A DNA stretch of 64,000 nucleotides, taken from the IMG/VR virus record IMGVR_UViG_3300006925_000010, positions 1 through 64,000 of that record; one strand, given 5' to 3'. The notes beneath the pieces were generated by a model. The model was not told the origin of the DNA. It worked only from the letters and a program-made list of their open reading frames with translations, and did no database searches. The first letter of the stretch is position 1; every line of letters starts with the position of its first letter. The DNA is from a virus. Positions 46,705-55,860 of this stretch are shown in pieces. Made by a program: the position numbers and the translations under genes.

Positions 46705-49423
46705 AACTAGCGGAATTTCTCTTTCAGAAATAAATTCATTTTTAAGCAAAGGCAATAATATTAGTGCTTACTATGATGAATTTTATTTAGATACAAAAAG
46801 AAATACATCAAAAATATTTACACCAGATAGGCCTATTAATTTTGGAGCATTTGACAACCTTGATAAACTTCCAGACGCAGATGTAATACTTCCACTAGTT
46901 GAGTTAACCAGTCAAAGAGGTAGTGGTGATTACTTTAAGGGCGACGGTGCAGATATTACACTATCAGTTGTATTAAAAGCAAAGAAAAGTAGTGAGCCTC
47001 AACCAGTATTATCTTTTAGACCAGAACAAAGACCACAAAGTACAGTAATAAAATGGTACGAAACAACAGGTGGCGCATTTACAGAAATAACAAGTAACGT
47101 TACCCAAACTATGGCTCTCCCTACGTCTTGGAGGTTTAGTTTTGAATTTATGGGATTCGGCAGGAGTCCTAAGCAACCCGAATATGTATTTCGTTCAGTG
47201 TTAAAAATACCAAAAGACACCACAGGGACAAGAACATTTGTTGCTAGGGCAGAAGTATTCACATATAATATTGAGACCGACGAAGTGGCAGGTTCGGCAA
47301 TTACAACATTTGACCCATATAAGATTTCTATTCAAGAAGCAGGTGAACCAGTAGTAAAAGCAACAGTTAATATGCCAGGCACTAATACATCAGGAACAAT
47401 TATAACTTACACAGATGGTTCAGCAACGTCATATCCGGCACTAGGTGTAGGATTCAATTATACATTTAGTGAAGGTGAATCACCAGGCTATATAAAAACA
47501 GATAGATCGGAATCACATGTAAGTTATGTGTCATACAATGGCGGCGCATTTGTGGCTTCTACCGCTAATGGTGTTGGACCATATGGCCCGTTTCATCAGA
47601 GTCACGATCCTACTAGAAGTCCTAAAGAGTTTGGCTATTGGGTAAGAGCTCCTATCAAATATACTGTTCCGGGCGAGTATCGTTTCAAATTAATATCATC
47701 TGTAAGTAATACATTTACAAAACCAGACGGAACAACAGGTTATGTCATTACAGCAACAGATGAAGCCATTCACACAGCCACAATTGGAAGTAAAACAGTT
47801 GATAATGCCGTACCAACATTATTAGGTTGGACAATTAATGAAGATTCTATATCAGAGGATGGCGGAATAGCAACAGCAACATTATCTACACAACATGCTA
47901 TAGGAGAAGAGATAACACTTGCCGCTAGTGAAAACTTTGGAATTAATCTCAAAACATGGAAGGTGCAGAAAATAACTGCTAACTCAATGACATTTAAGTT
48001 CACGTCAAAGGCAAGGAATCACGGCGATAACAGAACATTAACATTATATGCTACACCTAAGGGCAACGACTGGGACGATACTACTAGGGTAAGTGATACT
48101 GTTACATTAACTAATTCCGGTGCACCTACACTATTGGATGGATATGGCATGAATGGTGTCAACTCAGTAAATGAAGGCAGTTCGTTTACTTACACATTAA
48201 AAGGTGTAAACTTTCAAGAAGAGGATTATACATGGACAACTACATTCCCAGCCGCGTCAGTGGTTAACACTAGCGGTTCGTTTTCAACTCCTTATGCAGG
48301 CAATTATTATACTGGTAATTATCACGGCACATTCACAGTTGATACGGTAGTAAGAACAGACCACTACGAAGATGTAACAGGTGGACAAATTAAGGTTTAT
48401 AGGAATGGCCAGTTATATACTCAAAGTGGTGCAAAACTAAAAATTAAAAACACAACAGCACAACCAGTGACATTACCGTCTTCATCTGGATTGGCTCCGA
48501 TAGTACATAACAAGATAACGAGAGATACACTCAACGAACCATGGTATGGATTAGGAGGTGTTAGTATTACACTTAATAAAGATAGTACATGGTCTTCCTC
48601 ATCCGGGCAAACAGGTACTTACGCAACACCGGCGCCATTAGAAGGTGACTGGATTCCAGTAATTTCGGAGGCTGGGCCTATAGCAAAAGCCATCTTCCAA
48701 GAAGATCAGATAATTAACATAAAACCTAGTGGCTACTTTGCCTTTACACAGCAATTTAGTCAGAGTAGTGCAACATTGAACGTTAGAGGAGTAGCGGCTC
48801 AAAGTATTATAGGCCATGGTAGTTGCACATTTACATACATTTTTAAAAATACAGTTTCAAAAGAAACAAGGACCGGAGGGGTACTTAATTTGTCCGTATT
48901 TGTACACGCAATACCTTCAAGACAAATTGGAGTTCAGGTAGTGAATAATTTTGAAGGGGAGCAACAAATCTACGGCGTTGACGTTGACCCAGAGATAGTT
49001 GAGGAAGTTCATCCGGCACGTGGCGGTCTAATTAGAGATTATTGTGGCAAGAATAATATAAAATGGGGGGCTTATCATGACGGCAATGGCGGTCATTATG
49101 CTCGTATTATAGAACGTAATTCAGTTGATTGTGGATATGTAAATCCATATACTGATAGTGGGATTAAGCCAACAGAAAGACATGAAGAATCAATTGATGT
49201 TACTACTCCAAGTTATGCCGCAGGTGGAACAGTTACTAACGAAGTTAACCAAAATATATATAATGCAAAACTTGCCGAAATTGACGAAGAAGCACGCCAG
49301 CAGGTGCTAGACTCCATTGCTAAGAACGGATTACCCGATTTAACTAACGTGTTAGCCGGCATAACAGTTGATATAAGCAAGATAAAGATCGATATAGGTA
49401 GCATAAACATAGGTAGTATATAA
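46691..49423 (+). CDS. Large fibre-like virion protein, 910 aa
   Basis: Starts MPISKTSGISLSEINSFL and has a beta-rich body with Ig-like features (residues about 360-560, including SISEDGGIATATLST and SVNEGSSFTYTL). The C-terminal 160 residues contain YCGKNNIKWGAYHDGNGGHYARI, VDCGYVNPYTDSGI and a short repeated end (VDISKIKIDIGSINIGSI). No catalytic motif is seen. It lies between two S74-type or related fibre genes and overlaps the first, so a fibre or fibre-attached adhesin is likely. AGGAG lies ten bases before the ATG. Confidence 0.7.
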   Translation: MPISKTSGISLSEINSFLSKGNNISAYYDEFYLDTKRNTSKIFTPDRPINFGAFDNLDKLPDADVILPLVELTSQRGSGDYFKGDGADITLSVVLKAKKSSEPQPVLSFRPEQRPQSTVIKWYETTGGAFTEITSNVTQTMALPTSWRFSFEFMGFGRSPKQPEYVFRSVLKIPKDTTGTRTFVARAEVFTYNIETDEVAGSAITTFDPYKISIQEAGEPVVKATVNMPGTNTSGTIITYTDGSATSYPALGVGFNYTFSEGESPGYIKTDRSESHVSYVSYNGGAFVASTANGVGPYGPFHQSHDPTRSPKEFGYWVRAPIKYTVPGEYRFKLISSVSNTFTKPDGTTGYVITATDEAIHTATIGSKTVDNAVPTLLGWTINEDSISEDGGIATATLSTQHAIGEEITLAASENFGINLKTWKVQKITANSMTFKFTSKARNHGDNRTLTLYATPKGNDWDDTTRVSDTVTLTNSGAPTLLDGYGMNGVNSVNEGSSFTYTLKGVNFQEEDYTWTTTFPAASVVNTSGSFSTPYAGNYYTGNYHGTFTVDTVVRTDHYEDVTGGQIKVYRNGQLYTQSGAKLKIKNTTAQPVTLPSSSGLAPIVHNKITRDTLNEPWYGLGGVSITLNKDSTWSSSSGQTGTYATPAPLEGDWIPVISEAGPIAKAIFQEDQIINIKPSGYFAFTQQFSQSSATLNVRGVAAQSIIGHGSCTFTYIFKNTVSKETRTGGVLNLSVFVHAIPSRQIGVQVVNNFEGEQQIYGVDVDPEIVEEVHPARGGLIRDYCGKNNIKWGAYHDGNGGHYARIIERNSVDCGYVNPYTDSGIKPTERHEESIDVTTPSYAAGGTVTNEVNQNIYNAKLAEIDEEARQQVLDSIAKNGLPDLTNVLAGITVDISKIKIDIGSINIGSI

Positions 49424-49449
49424 TAAATATGTGCGTAGTTAATAAAGAT

Positions 49450-49457
49450 GATAAATA
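49450..49457 (+). promoter_or_regulatory. Late promoter octamer GATAAATA for second fibre gene
   Basis: Lies 46 nt before the ATG at 49496. A second octamer-like site, AATAAATA at 49422-49429, is followed by GTGCGTAGTT, which also follows the octamer at 59317. Confidence 0.7.
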
Positions 49458-49495
49458 ACAATAATGAAAAACAATTTTAATGAGAGTAGACTATA

Positions 49496-52195
49496 ATGTC
49501 ATATGATATAACAAATACAGACGGTACGTTAAGTTATTCCGTTGCTGACAACCAGGTAAACACTAGTCAGTTTTCACTTGCATTAGTAGGACGTAATACA
49601 GCAAATTATGGACAATACTTTGCTCAAAATACCATTAGGCATTTAGAAAATTTTGCTGGTATTTCTGCACCTACTCCAGGTACTAAACTGATAGGTCAAC
49701 TATGGTTTGACAAAGGCGAAGATATACTTAGAGTATGGGACGGCACAAACTGGAAACGTGCAGGCGTTGTAGTAGGAAACACAAGACCAACAGACGGTGA
49801 AGGCTCAGGTACACAATTCTTTAACTTGGGTACAGAAAAATTAGAAATACACAACGGCACAGCCTTTGTAGAAGCAAACTACCCAGGAGAAGTAACAACA
49901 GACTATTCCTCAGATGCAACTAATGGTTCACCAGCACATTATGGTGCAAGACTAAGAACATTATTTTTAAAAGATTCCAACGGTAAGACATTACCAGTAT
50001 TAGCATTAGTATATACTAAATCAGGCTCAACTGGTAACGCAGGTACAACAACAGTAAACGGGCAGAAAGAAACAATAATGACATTGTTCTCTGATCATCC
50101 TTCGTTTACGATAGCAAACCCAACAGCAACAGCAGTTGGTACAGAAACAATTGATTACTATCCAGAACTTACAGGTACTGGTGGTATTGCATCAGCAAGA
50201 ACAGGTAGATCAGCAGGTGTTATATTACCTGGATCTAATCAACGTGCTGAATACGAAGCGTCTCAAACAGCAAACTTCTCAACATTATATGCAACATCAA
50301 TTGGTGATGCATCTAATCCAGTTTCATCTGGACATGTTGATACATTAACAGTTAATACCCAATTAAATATTCCAGGTGCGGCCGCTGTAACCGGCGACTT
50401 AACTGTAGGCGGAAGTATAGGTGTAACAGGCGATGTTACAGGTACAACAAGTACAGCCACATTTGCAAACATTGTTGTTACAGCAGGTTCTATATTAAGT
50501 GGTGATACAACAATCAATGGTAACCTAACACTTAATGGTGTTAACACACAGACGTTAGGTACTGATGCACAAAAAGTAGAAACTATATTTGGTAACGCAA
50601 TTGATACACAAAGTTTAACAGTAGATGGTACAGCCACTATTGCTACACTAAATTCAACATCAATGACCGTATCAAGTTTAGCAACACTAACAAGTGCAAC
50701 CATTTCAGGAACAACCACATTAAATGGCGCAGTCAACTTAGGTGATGATAGTGCAGACTCTATTACAGTTAACGGTACAACATCGTTTGTGGGTGCAACC
50801 ACATTTAACAGTGATATAGTATTAAGTTCAGGAACAGACTTAACTATCAGTAACGGTCAATTAATACTAGCAGGTTCAAGTAGTATCACTGGTGCGGCAT
50901 CAAACATATTAATTGATAATCAGGGTTCATTAAACAATCCTAGATTTATTACATTTGTAAATGGTTCTACTGATGATACACAATATAAATTAGAGAATGA
51001 CGCAGGTCTTTCATATGTTCCTCAAACAAATACATTATCTACCACAGCAATTACGGCATCGGGAACATTAACGTTCGGTACGTTAAGTGACGGCTCATTA
51101 TCAGTAACTGCTTTTATTGACGATGATTCAATGGCAACAGCAAGTGCTACAACATTAGCATCATCAGAATCTATTAAAGCATACGTTGATGCACAAGTAA
51201 CAGCATCAGATGACGACTTAACTATATCAGGCGATTCTGGTTCAGGAACAATTAATTTAGATACCGAAACATTAGGAATTAAAACAGGTGCTGGTTTAAC
51301 ATCGGCGGTGTCTGGTAACGATGCAACTATCACTTTAAATACAACATTAACTGGCATGTCTAGTATTACTTCATCTGCGTTAGTAGGTGATTTAACAGGT
51401 GACGTTACAAGTTCAGGAACAAGTAGTTTTAATAATGTTACTTTATCAGGCTTACTAACTGGTATCTCTACAAAAGCACAACAGATTAATTTAACAGCAG
51501 AAAATAGTTCCGGATCACAACATTCTATATTATTTAGTCCAGGTGCAACAGGTTACGAAGCAATCAAAACTGACACTGGATTGTATTACACACCTAGCAC
51601 AAATACACTTACAGCAAGTGTATTTGATGGTACAGCAGACGTTAGCACTAAGCAAACATTAACTGCTACTAATACATCAACTTCAACACATTACCCATTA
51701 TTTGCAGATGCGGCAACAGGTGACGAAGACGTTAGAACTGATACAGGGTATACCTATGTTCCAACATCAGGAACATTAACAGCAACCATATTTAACGGTG
51801 AAGCAGTAACGGCTCGTTATGCGGATTTGGCTGAGATATATTCAGCAGATGCAGACTACGAAGCAGGCACAGTTGTGAAACTGGGCGGCAGTGAAGAAAT
51901 TACAATGACACTATCACACAACGACACTGAAGTATTTGGTGTCATCTCAACTAATCCTGCATACTTGATGAACAAAGATGCAGAGGGTTTACCAGTTGCA
52001 TTAACAGGTCGTGTACCAGTTAAGGTAATTGGACCAGTAAGCAAAGGCGACAGGCTGGTATCAAGTGATGTTCCAGGTGTTGCAAGAAGTATTGGTAACG
52101 ATACATACGATGCTAGAGCAGTTATAGGCCGTGCATTACAAAACAAACAAAATAGCGACGATGGCGTTATAGAAGCAGTCATCGGTGTAAAATAG
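49496..52195 (+). CDS. Second tail fibre protein, paralogue of the S74 fibre N-terminus
   Basis: Residues 1-85 (LALVGRNTANYGQYFAQ, IGQLWFDKGEDILRVWDG) match the N-terminus of the fibre gene at 44362. The middle is a long Thr/Ser/Gly repeat region (for example DLTVGGSIGVTGDVTG), typical of a beta-structured shaft. The C-terminus differs from S74: ARYADLAEIYSADADYEAGTVVKLGG (about residue 773), FGVISTNPAYLMN, ALTGRVPVKVIGPVSKGD. This end is found in other phage fibres and is probably also a chaperone or tip domain. The two genes may give alternative or combined fibres. Confidence 0.85.
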   Translation: MSYDITNTDGTLSYSVADNQVNTSQFSLALVGRNTANYGQYFAQNTIRHLENFAGISAPTPGTKLIGQLWFDKGEDILRVWDGTNWKRAGVVVGNTRPTDGEGSGTQFFNLGTEKLEIHNGTAFVEANYPGEVTTDYSSDATNGSPAHYGARLRTLFLKDSNGKTLPVLALVYTKSGSTGNAGTTTVNGQKETIMTLFSDHPSFTIANPTATAVGTETIDYYPELTGTGGIASARTGRSAGVILPGSNQRAEYEASQTANFSTLYATSIGDASNPVSSGHVDTLTVNTQLNIPGAAAVTGDLTVGGSIGVTGDVTGTTSTATFANIVVTAGSILSGDTTINGNLTLNGVNTQTLGTDAQKVETIFGNAIDTQSLTVDGTATIATLNSTSMTVSSLATLTSATISGTTTLNGAVNLGDDSADSITVNGTTSFVGATTFNSDIVLSSGTDLTISNGQLILAGSSSITGAASNILIDNQGSLNNPRFITFVNGSTDDTQYKLENDAGLSYVPQTNTLSTTAITASGTLTFGTLSDGSLSVTAFIDDDSMATASATTLASSESIKAYVDAQVTASDDDLTISGDSGSGTINLDTETLGIKTGAGLTSAVSGNDATITLNTTLTGMSSITSSALVGDLTGDVTSSGTSSFNNVTLSGLLTGISTKAQQINLTAENSSGSQHSILFSPGATGYEAIKTDTGLYYTPSTNTLTASVFDGTADVSTKQTLTATNTSTSTHYPLFADAATGDEDVRTDTGYTYVPTSGTLTATIFNGEAVTARYADLAEIYSADADYEAGTVVKLGGSEEITMTLSHNDTEVFGVISTNPAYLMNKDAEGLPVALTGRVPVKVIGPVSKGDRLVSSDVPGVARSIGNDTYDARAVIGRALQNKQNSDDGVIEAVIGVK

Positions 52196-52226
52196 GTAAA
52201 TAGTAGTATAAATTAGGAGTTAACAA

Positions 52227-53192
52227 ATGGCATCAGGATCAAGTTATACAGTATCAGGCGGAACTACAATGACAGGAGTCGTTGCAGGAGACGTTATCGA
52301 TGATGCAGATTTCAATAATGCTAGAACAAACATTAATACATTAATGGGCAATGCCGCAGACGTTACAACAGGAACATTTACTGCATCAAGTACATACGGA
52401 TGGGGTCAAGGTGGTGCAGGTGTTAGTGCCGCGTCAGCCGGTAGCACAGTTCAAGATACAGGTGCTGGTGGTTTTAAAGACTTACAGGACGATGTGCAGG
52501 CAATGTGTGCATTTTTAGGAATTACTGTTAGAGCAAATGTTGGAACTGACGTAACAACATCAACAACAATTAATGCAACAACTTGGACTAACTTGATGTT
52601 AAACGTACAAGATTGTTGGAATGGCAGATTTTCACCTAGTTCACGAACTATCTCAACAGATGCAAGTAAAACTTTTACTAGTTCATGGACTGGCACATTA
52701 AACCAAGAAACATCATGGACATTTGCAAATGAAGCCTCTACTAGAGCATTCTTTAATGGTGGTGGTAGATTAGGTGTTTCAGGTTCATATACAGGTTCAT
52801 CAGGTGATCAGTTTACAGCACATGCAAACAGAATGAGTGGCATGGGCGATTTTTATATGGGACATGATAACATATCGGCAAGTGCCGGTACTAGTCAAGG
52901 CAAAGGTTTCTATGAATTAACAACATCATATGCAGAACTTTGGTCATACTACGGTGCAAGTTCACCTTACTCAAATGACTATATTAAAGTTTTTGGTAAG
53001 GTAAATTCAACAACTAATCCAACTGTAGTAACATTAAAAACAACATTAGTTGACGCAACAGATAACGTTATCGACGCCGCGGCAACAGGTACACTAACTC
53101 TTAACTGTAGAAGACATCAACCAGATGCAAGTGGTTCAGGGTTTAGTTTTGCAGTACCAACAGACAGCATGGGCAATATTACAGGCTCATAA
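52227..53192 (+). CDS. Virion structural protein, 321 aa
   Basis: Starts MASGSSYTVSGGTTM, with a short N-terminal helix (DDADFNNARTNINTLMG) and then a Gly/Ser/Thr-rich, beta-dominated body with TYGWGQGGAGV and FSPSSRTIST. The C-terminus has a jelly-roll-like pattern (DYIKVFGKVNSTTNPTVVTLKTTL). Similar proteins are annotated as virion proteins in T4-like marine phages. It has a TAGGAG ribosome site; a weaker octamer-like TATAAATT lies just upstream (52209). It ends 20 bases before a strong terminator, closing the structural region. Confidence 0.65.
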   Translation: MASGSSYTVSGGTTMTGVVAGDVIDDADFNNARTNINTLMGNAADVTTGTFTASSTYGWGQGGAGVSAASAGSTVQDTGAGGFKDLQDDVQAMCAFLGITVRANVGTDVTTSTTINATTWTNLMLNVQDCWNGRFSPSSRTISTDASKTFTSSWTGTLNQETSWTFANEASTRAFFNGGGRLGVSGSYTGSSGDQFTAHANRMSGMGDFYMGHDNISASAGTSQGKGFYELTTSYAELWSYYGASSPYSNDYIKVFGKVNSTTNPTVVTLKTTLVDATDNVIDAAATGTLTLNCRRHQPDASGSGFSFAVPTDSMGNITGS

Positions 53193-53212
53193 TAAGAAAC
53201 ATTCTTATTAAA

Positions 53213-53240
53213 AAGCCAGTTCTAGTAACTGGCTTTTTTT
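53213..53240 (+). terminator. Strong terminator closing the structural genes
   Basis: Stem AAGCCAGTT, loop CTAGT, AACTGGCTT, with seven T. It is directly followed by the late octamer at 53246. The same terminator-plus-promoter unit recurs at 53731-53770. Confidence 0.9.
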
Positions 53241-53245
53241 ATGGC

Positions 53246-53253
53246 TATAAATA
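53246..53253 (+). promoter_or_regulatory. Late promoter TATAAATA before the DUF805 gene
   Basis: A perfect T4-type late octamer lies 45 nt before the ATG at 53291 and just after the terminator of the preceding operon. Confidence 0.75.
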
Positions 53254-53290
53254 ATATCTGTATAACACATTTAGTTGTGCAAGGAAATAT

Positions 53291-53710
53291 ATGAATATAT
53301 TAAATCACATTACTAATAACTTGAAAACAGTTTTAGTGGATAGATGGAAAGACTTCAGCGGAAGAAGTAATAGACCAGAGTATTGGTTCTTTAGTTTGTA
53401 TGCATCAATTATAATGTTTGTGCTTATGGGTATAGACAACTTAATTGGTTTTACATTCTGGAATTGGATTGACCCTTTTGGATCACCTAACACAGGTATC
53501 CTTGGAGCAATCTTTTTATTAGGAACACTTCCAGCAAGTTTGGCTGTAACAGCCAGAAGGCTACATGACAGAGGTCATAGTGCATGGTGGATTATCGGAT
53601 TATTTGTTCCAGGATTAAACTTTATTGTTTTTTACTGGTTAGTAAGAGCGGCTAAAGATACACCTGAAGCAAAGAAATATGTAAACCCTTACGGTAAATT
53701 ACCTAAGTAA
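53291..53710 (+). CDS. DUF805 inner membrane protein
   Basis: A 139-aa protein matching the bacterial DUF805 (YhaH-like) family. The diagnostic N-terminal FSGRSNRPEYWFFSL lies near residues 17-31 and the motif TARRLHDRGHSAWW near 85-98. Three to four membrane segments are visible (for example SIIMFVLMGIDNLIGF, ILGAIFLLGTLPASL, WIIGLFVPGLNFIVFYWLV). The family's function is unknown; it sits in the bacterial inner membrane. It has its own late promoter, an AAGGA ribosome site and its own terminator, and near-identical flanking repeats. This looks like an acquired moron gene. It might alter the host membrane late in infection, which is inference. Confidence 0.88.
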   Translation: MNILNHITNNLKTVLVDRWKDFSGRSNRPEYWFFSLYASIIMFVLMGIDNLIGFTFWNWIDPFGSPNTGILGAIFLLGTLPASLAVTARRLHDRGHSAWWIIGLFVPGLNFIVFYWLVRAAKDTPEAKKYVNPYGKLPK

Positions 53711-53730
53711 GTTTTCATAACGCATTAGAG

Positions 53731-53756
53731 GCCAGTTATAAATACTGGCTTTTTTT
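53731..53756 (+). terminator. Terminator of the DUF805 gene with a late octamer in its loop
   Basis: Stem GCCAGT, loop TATAAAT, ACTGGC, with seven T. The loop plus the first base of the 3' arm spells a perfect late octamer TATAAATA (53737-53744). The stem and T-run match the terminator at 53213. Confidence 0.85.
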
Positions 53757-53762
53757 GTGACT

Positions 53763-53770
53763 TATAAATA
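53763..53770 (+). promoter_or_regulatory. Late promoter TATAAATA for the 123-aa gene
   Basis: A perfect octamer lies 33 nt before the ATG at 53796 and 7 nt after the T-run of the DUF805 terminator. Confidence 0.75.
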
Positions 53771-53795
53771 GTACTATATACATACAGGATCATAT

Positions 53796-54167
53796 ATGGC
53801 GGCTAAACTACAGACAGCATTAGAGTTTTCTAACTACAGACAGACACTAAACAACCAAAAAGAAGTATTAAAAGCAAAAACAGAAAGTTTGCTAAGTTAT
53901 AGTATTAATGGTGGTACATTTACTATTGATCGAGAACTTATTACTTTTGTCAAAGTTTTAATTGACGATAAGCACACTGATGCTATACTATTAGATATTT
54001 ACAATCATCCTATTGCAATAGACTTACAAAACTTTTACGGTGAAATAATGAGTAGATATTTTGAAGTAACCAATGACTATTATGTAGAGTATGAAAACAT
54101 AAGAAAAGCAAGGAAAGTATCTTCTGTATTAGACTTAAATAATCCAGGAAGTGATAGTGGCGAATAG
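53796..54167 (+). CDS. Small conserved phage protein, unknown function
   Basis: A 123-aa protein starting MAAKLQTALEFSNYRQTLNNQKEVLKAK; it has SLLSYSINGGTFTIDRELITFVKVLI near the middle and an acidic C-terminus. Similar proteins with a LEFSNYR and YSxNGG pattern occur in T4-like marine phages, from memory; no function is known. No membrane or catalytic motif is seen. It overlaps the start of the following glycosyltransferase by 11 bases. Confidence 0.65.
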   Translation: MAAKLQTALEFSNYRQTLNNQKEVLKAKTESLLSYSINGGTFTIDRELITFVKVLIDDKHTDAILLDIYNHPIAIDLQNFYGEIMSRYFEVTNDYYVEYENIRKARKVSSVLDLNNPGSDSGE

Positions 54168-55116
54168 CAGTCGTGGGGTAATAATGTTTGCCCACAACAA
54201 TACAGAGATAGACTACATAAAGTTAGCATACGTTAACAGCCTGCTAATACAAAAGCATATGGGCTTAGATAGAACACAGATTACTGTAGTTACTGATCCT
54301 CATAGCCTCGAACACGGTAAAAAAACAATTGGTATTAGAAAAATGCAACAAGCATTTAAGAATACCGTTGTAGTAGAAAAAGACATAAAGTTTAAACAGA
54401 GTAATGTTAGAACATACAAAGACACCAGTCACACAGCAAAGCAATTACAGTTTTACAACGTTAATCGTTGTGATGCATACGATATATCACCGTACGACGA
54501 AACGTTGCTTATAGACGTTGATTATATTATACAAAGCGATTCTCTTAATCAAGTATGGGGTCATAACAACGAACTTATGATGAATTGGGAGTTCCAGGAT
54601 ATACTTAATGATAGAAAGTTTCCTGCATTAGATAGACTAGGCCCTACTGGTATAACAATGTATTGGGCTACAGTAGTTTACTTTAAAAAGTCCTCATACG
54701 CAGAAACGTTTTTTAACTTTGTTAAACATGTTAAAAATAACAAAGAATACTACGGTGACTTGTACAGATGGTATGGCACGTTATACAGAAACGATTATAG
54801 TTTTAGTATTGCGGCACACATGATAAGTGGCTATCAAGACAAAGGTGTACCCCAACTACCTCACAAATTATATAAAACGTTTGATACAGACGATGTCGAG
54901 GAAGCCATCAGCGACAATGATTTATTACTGTATCTAGAGAAAGTTAGAAGTCCAGGAGACTTTATTCTTGCAAGATGGAAAGGAGTTGACTTACATATAA
55001 TGAACAAGTGGGCTCTAAATAGAATAAGCGAAACAATGATAAAACACTTAATTACTGCAAAAAGACCTGCTAAGAAAATAGCAAAAGAAGTAGAGATAGA
55101 ACATGTGGATGCATGA
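54157..55116 (+). CDS. GT-A-type glycosyltransferase-like protein 1
   Basis: A 319-aa protein opening with a Rossmann-like strand (SRGVIMFAHNN), a helix TEIDYIKLAYVNSL and a DVD motif in YDETLLIDVDYII near residue 120, as in glycosyltransferases of the GT8/GT-A kind where DxD binds metal and nucleotide-sugar. It is related along its length to the protein at 55951 (same opening SRG, same YDET-LDxD block). GTG at 54157 is chosen as start because AGGA lies seven bases before it and the opening strand aligns with the paralogue; ATG at 54184 would cut the strand. Donor and acceptor are unknown. Confidence 0.65.
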   Translation: MANSSRGVIMFAHNNTEIDYIKLAYVNSLLIQKHMGLDRTQITVVTDPHSLEHGKKTIGIRKMQQAFKNTVVVEKDIKFKQSNVRTYKDTSHTAKQLQFYNVNRCDAYDISPYDETLLIDVDYIIQSDSLNQVWGHNNELMMNWEFQDILNDRKFPALDRLGPTGITMYWATVVYFKKSSYAETFFNFVKHVKNNKEYYGDLYRWYGTLYRNDYSFSIAAHMISGYQDKGVPQLPHKLYKTFDTDDVEEAISDNDLLLYLEKVRSPGDFILARWKGVDLHIMNKWALNRISETMIKHLITAKRPAKKIAKEVEIEHVDA

Positions 55117-55246
55117 TTGTGCTGTTGGCGGACCGACAGCAACAGAGTCTGACCAACCTTGCAATTGGTGTAATATCACGCAAGAAGACATTATGGATAA
55201 GGAAATAAACACAAACCACGATACACTGGAACCCGTAGATGAGTAA
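55103..55246 (+). CDS. Very small protein, 47 aa, Cys pair
   Basis: A 47-residue frame, MWMHDCAVGGPT...DQPCNWCNITQED, with a CNWC pair and an acidic end (TLEPVDE). It overlaps the preceding gene by 14 bases and the next by 8, in the tight packing of this region. The CXXC might bind metal or act in redox. No family recognised. Confidence 0.5.
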   Translation: MWMHDCAVGGPTATESDQPCNWCNITQEDIMDKEINTNHDTLEPVDE

Positions 55247-55418
55247 GTCAAAGGCACCAGAACTAGGAGATATGATAGAACATATCTGTGCCCTTAACGG
55301 TAAGTTTGAGGGCAAGGTTGTACAACTATTAGCAATGCAATTTGTTTACGAAACCAAAGAAGGTAATCGTAGATTTTGTTTGTTTAAAGAACAATGGAAA
55401 AAGTTAGATGAAGACTAG
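55239..55418 (+). CDS. Very small protein, 59 aa, unknown
   Basis: Starts MSKSKAPELGDMIEHICAL, contains GKFEGKVVQLLAMQFVYET and ends RFCLFKEQWKKLDED. The strand-rich middle suggests a small barrel, but this is a guess. It overlaps both neighbours (8 and 11 bases), which supports translation. Confidence 0.5.
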   Translation: MSKSKAPELGDMIEHICALNGKFEGKVVQLLAMQFVYETKEGNRRFCLFKEQWKKLDED

Positions 55419-55860
55419 GTATTACATACTCGCAGGTATAGTTTACACATTGGTTGTAGGCTTTGTTGTGAATGCTGTAACCTACAGAGTGACATACGAA
55501 GAAGTTAAGGAAAAATGCTTAGTAGACGGCTGTATATCTGTATATGAATACACAGGCGAAGTAGGTGGTGAGGAGTGGGAAGAACTAATTCTCATTGCCG
55601 AAGAGGCTGAAGAAGAAGCAGAAATGTGGAAGGCAGATGCCGACGCAAAATGGGAAAGTGACGAGAATCCATACTACAACACAGCATCTGATCAATCTGA
55701 TGCCGCAATATATGTTAATATGTTTATGATGTTAGCAGACCCTATAAACTGGTTGTTCACATTTATAATTGCTACATTTATAGCAGGATTCTACTTAGCA
55801 TTTTATAGTTGTAAACTTGCTATAGAAAGATATTTTAGGGGAGACCATGGGGAAGATTAG
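55408..55860 (+). CDS. Two-helix membrane protein with acidic loop
   Basis: A 150-aa protein with a membrane helix near residues 5-26 (YYILAGIVYTLVVGFVVNAV) and another near 112-136 (INWLFTFIIATFIAGFYLAFY). The connecting segment is very Glu/Asp-rich. A signal anchor with the loop outside the cytoplasm is likely. Two membrane helices and small size are compatible with a holin or membrane-modifying role, but no family was recognised. Overlaps the next small gene by 14 bases. Confidence 0.6.
   Translation: MKTRYYILAGIVYTLVVGFVVNAVTYRVTYEEVKEKCLVDGCISVYEYTGEVGGEEWEELILIAEEAEEEAEMWKADADAKWESDENPYYNTASDQSDAAIYVNMFMMLADPINWLFTFIIATFIAGFYLAFYSCKLAIERYFRGDHGED

Noticed and set aside
52209-52216. TATAAATT before the 321-aa structural gene as late promoter
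   Set aside because: The last base departs from the octamer seen at all other sites, so it is noted only as possible within that gene's entry.
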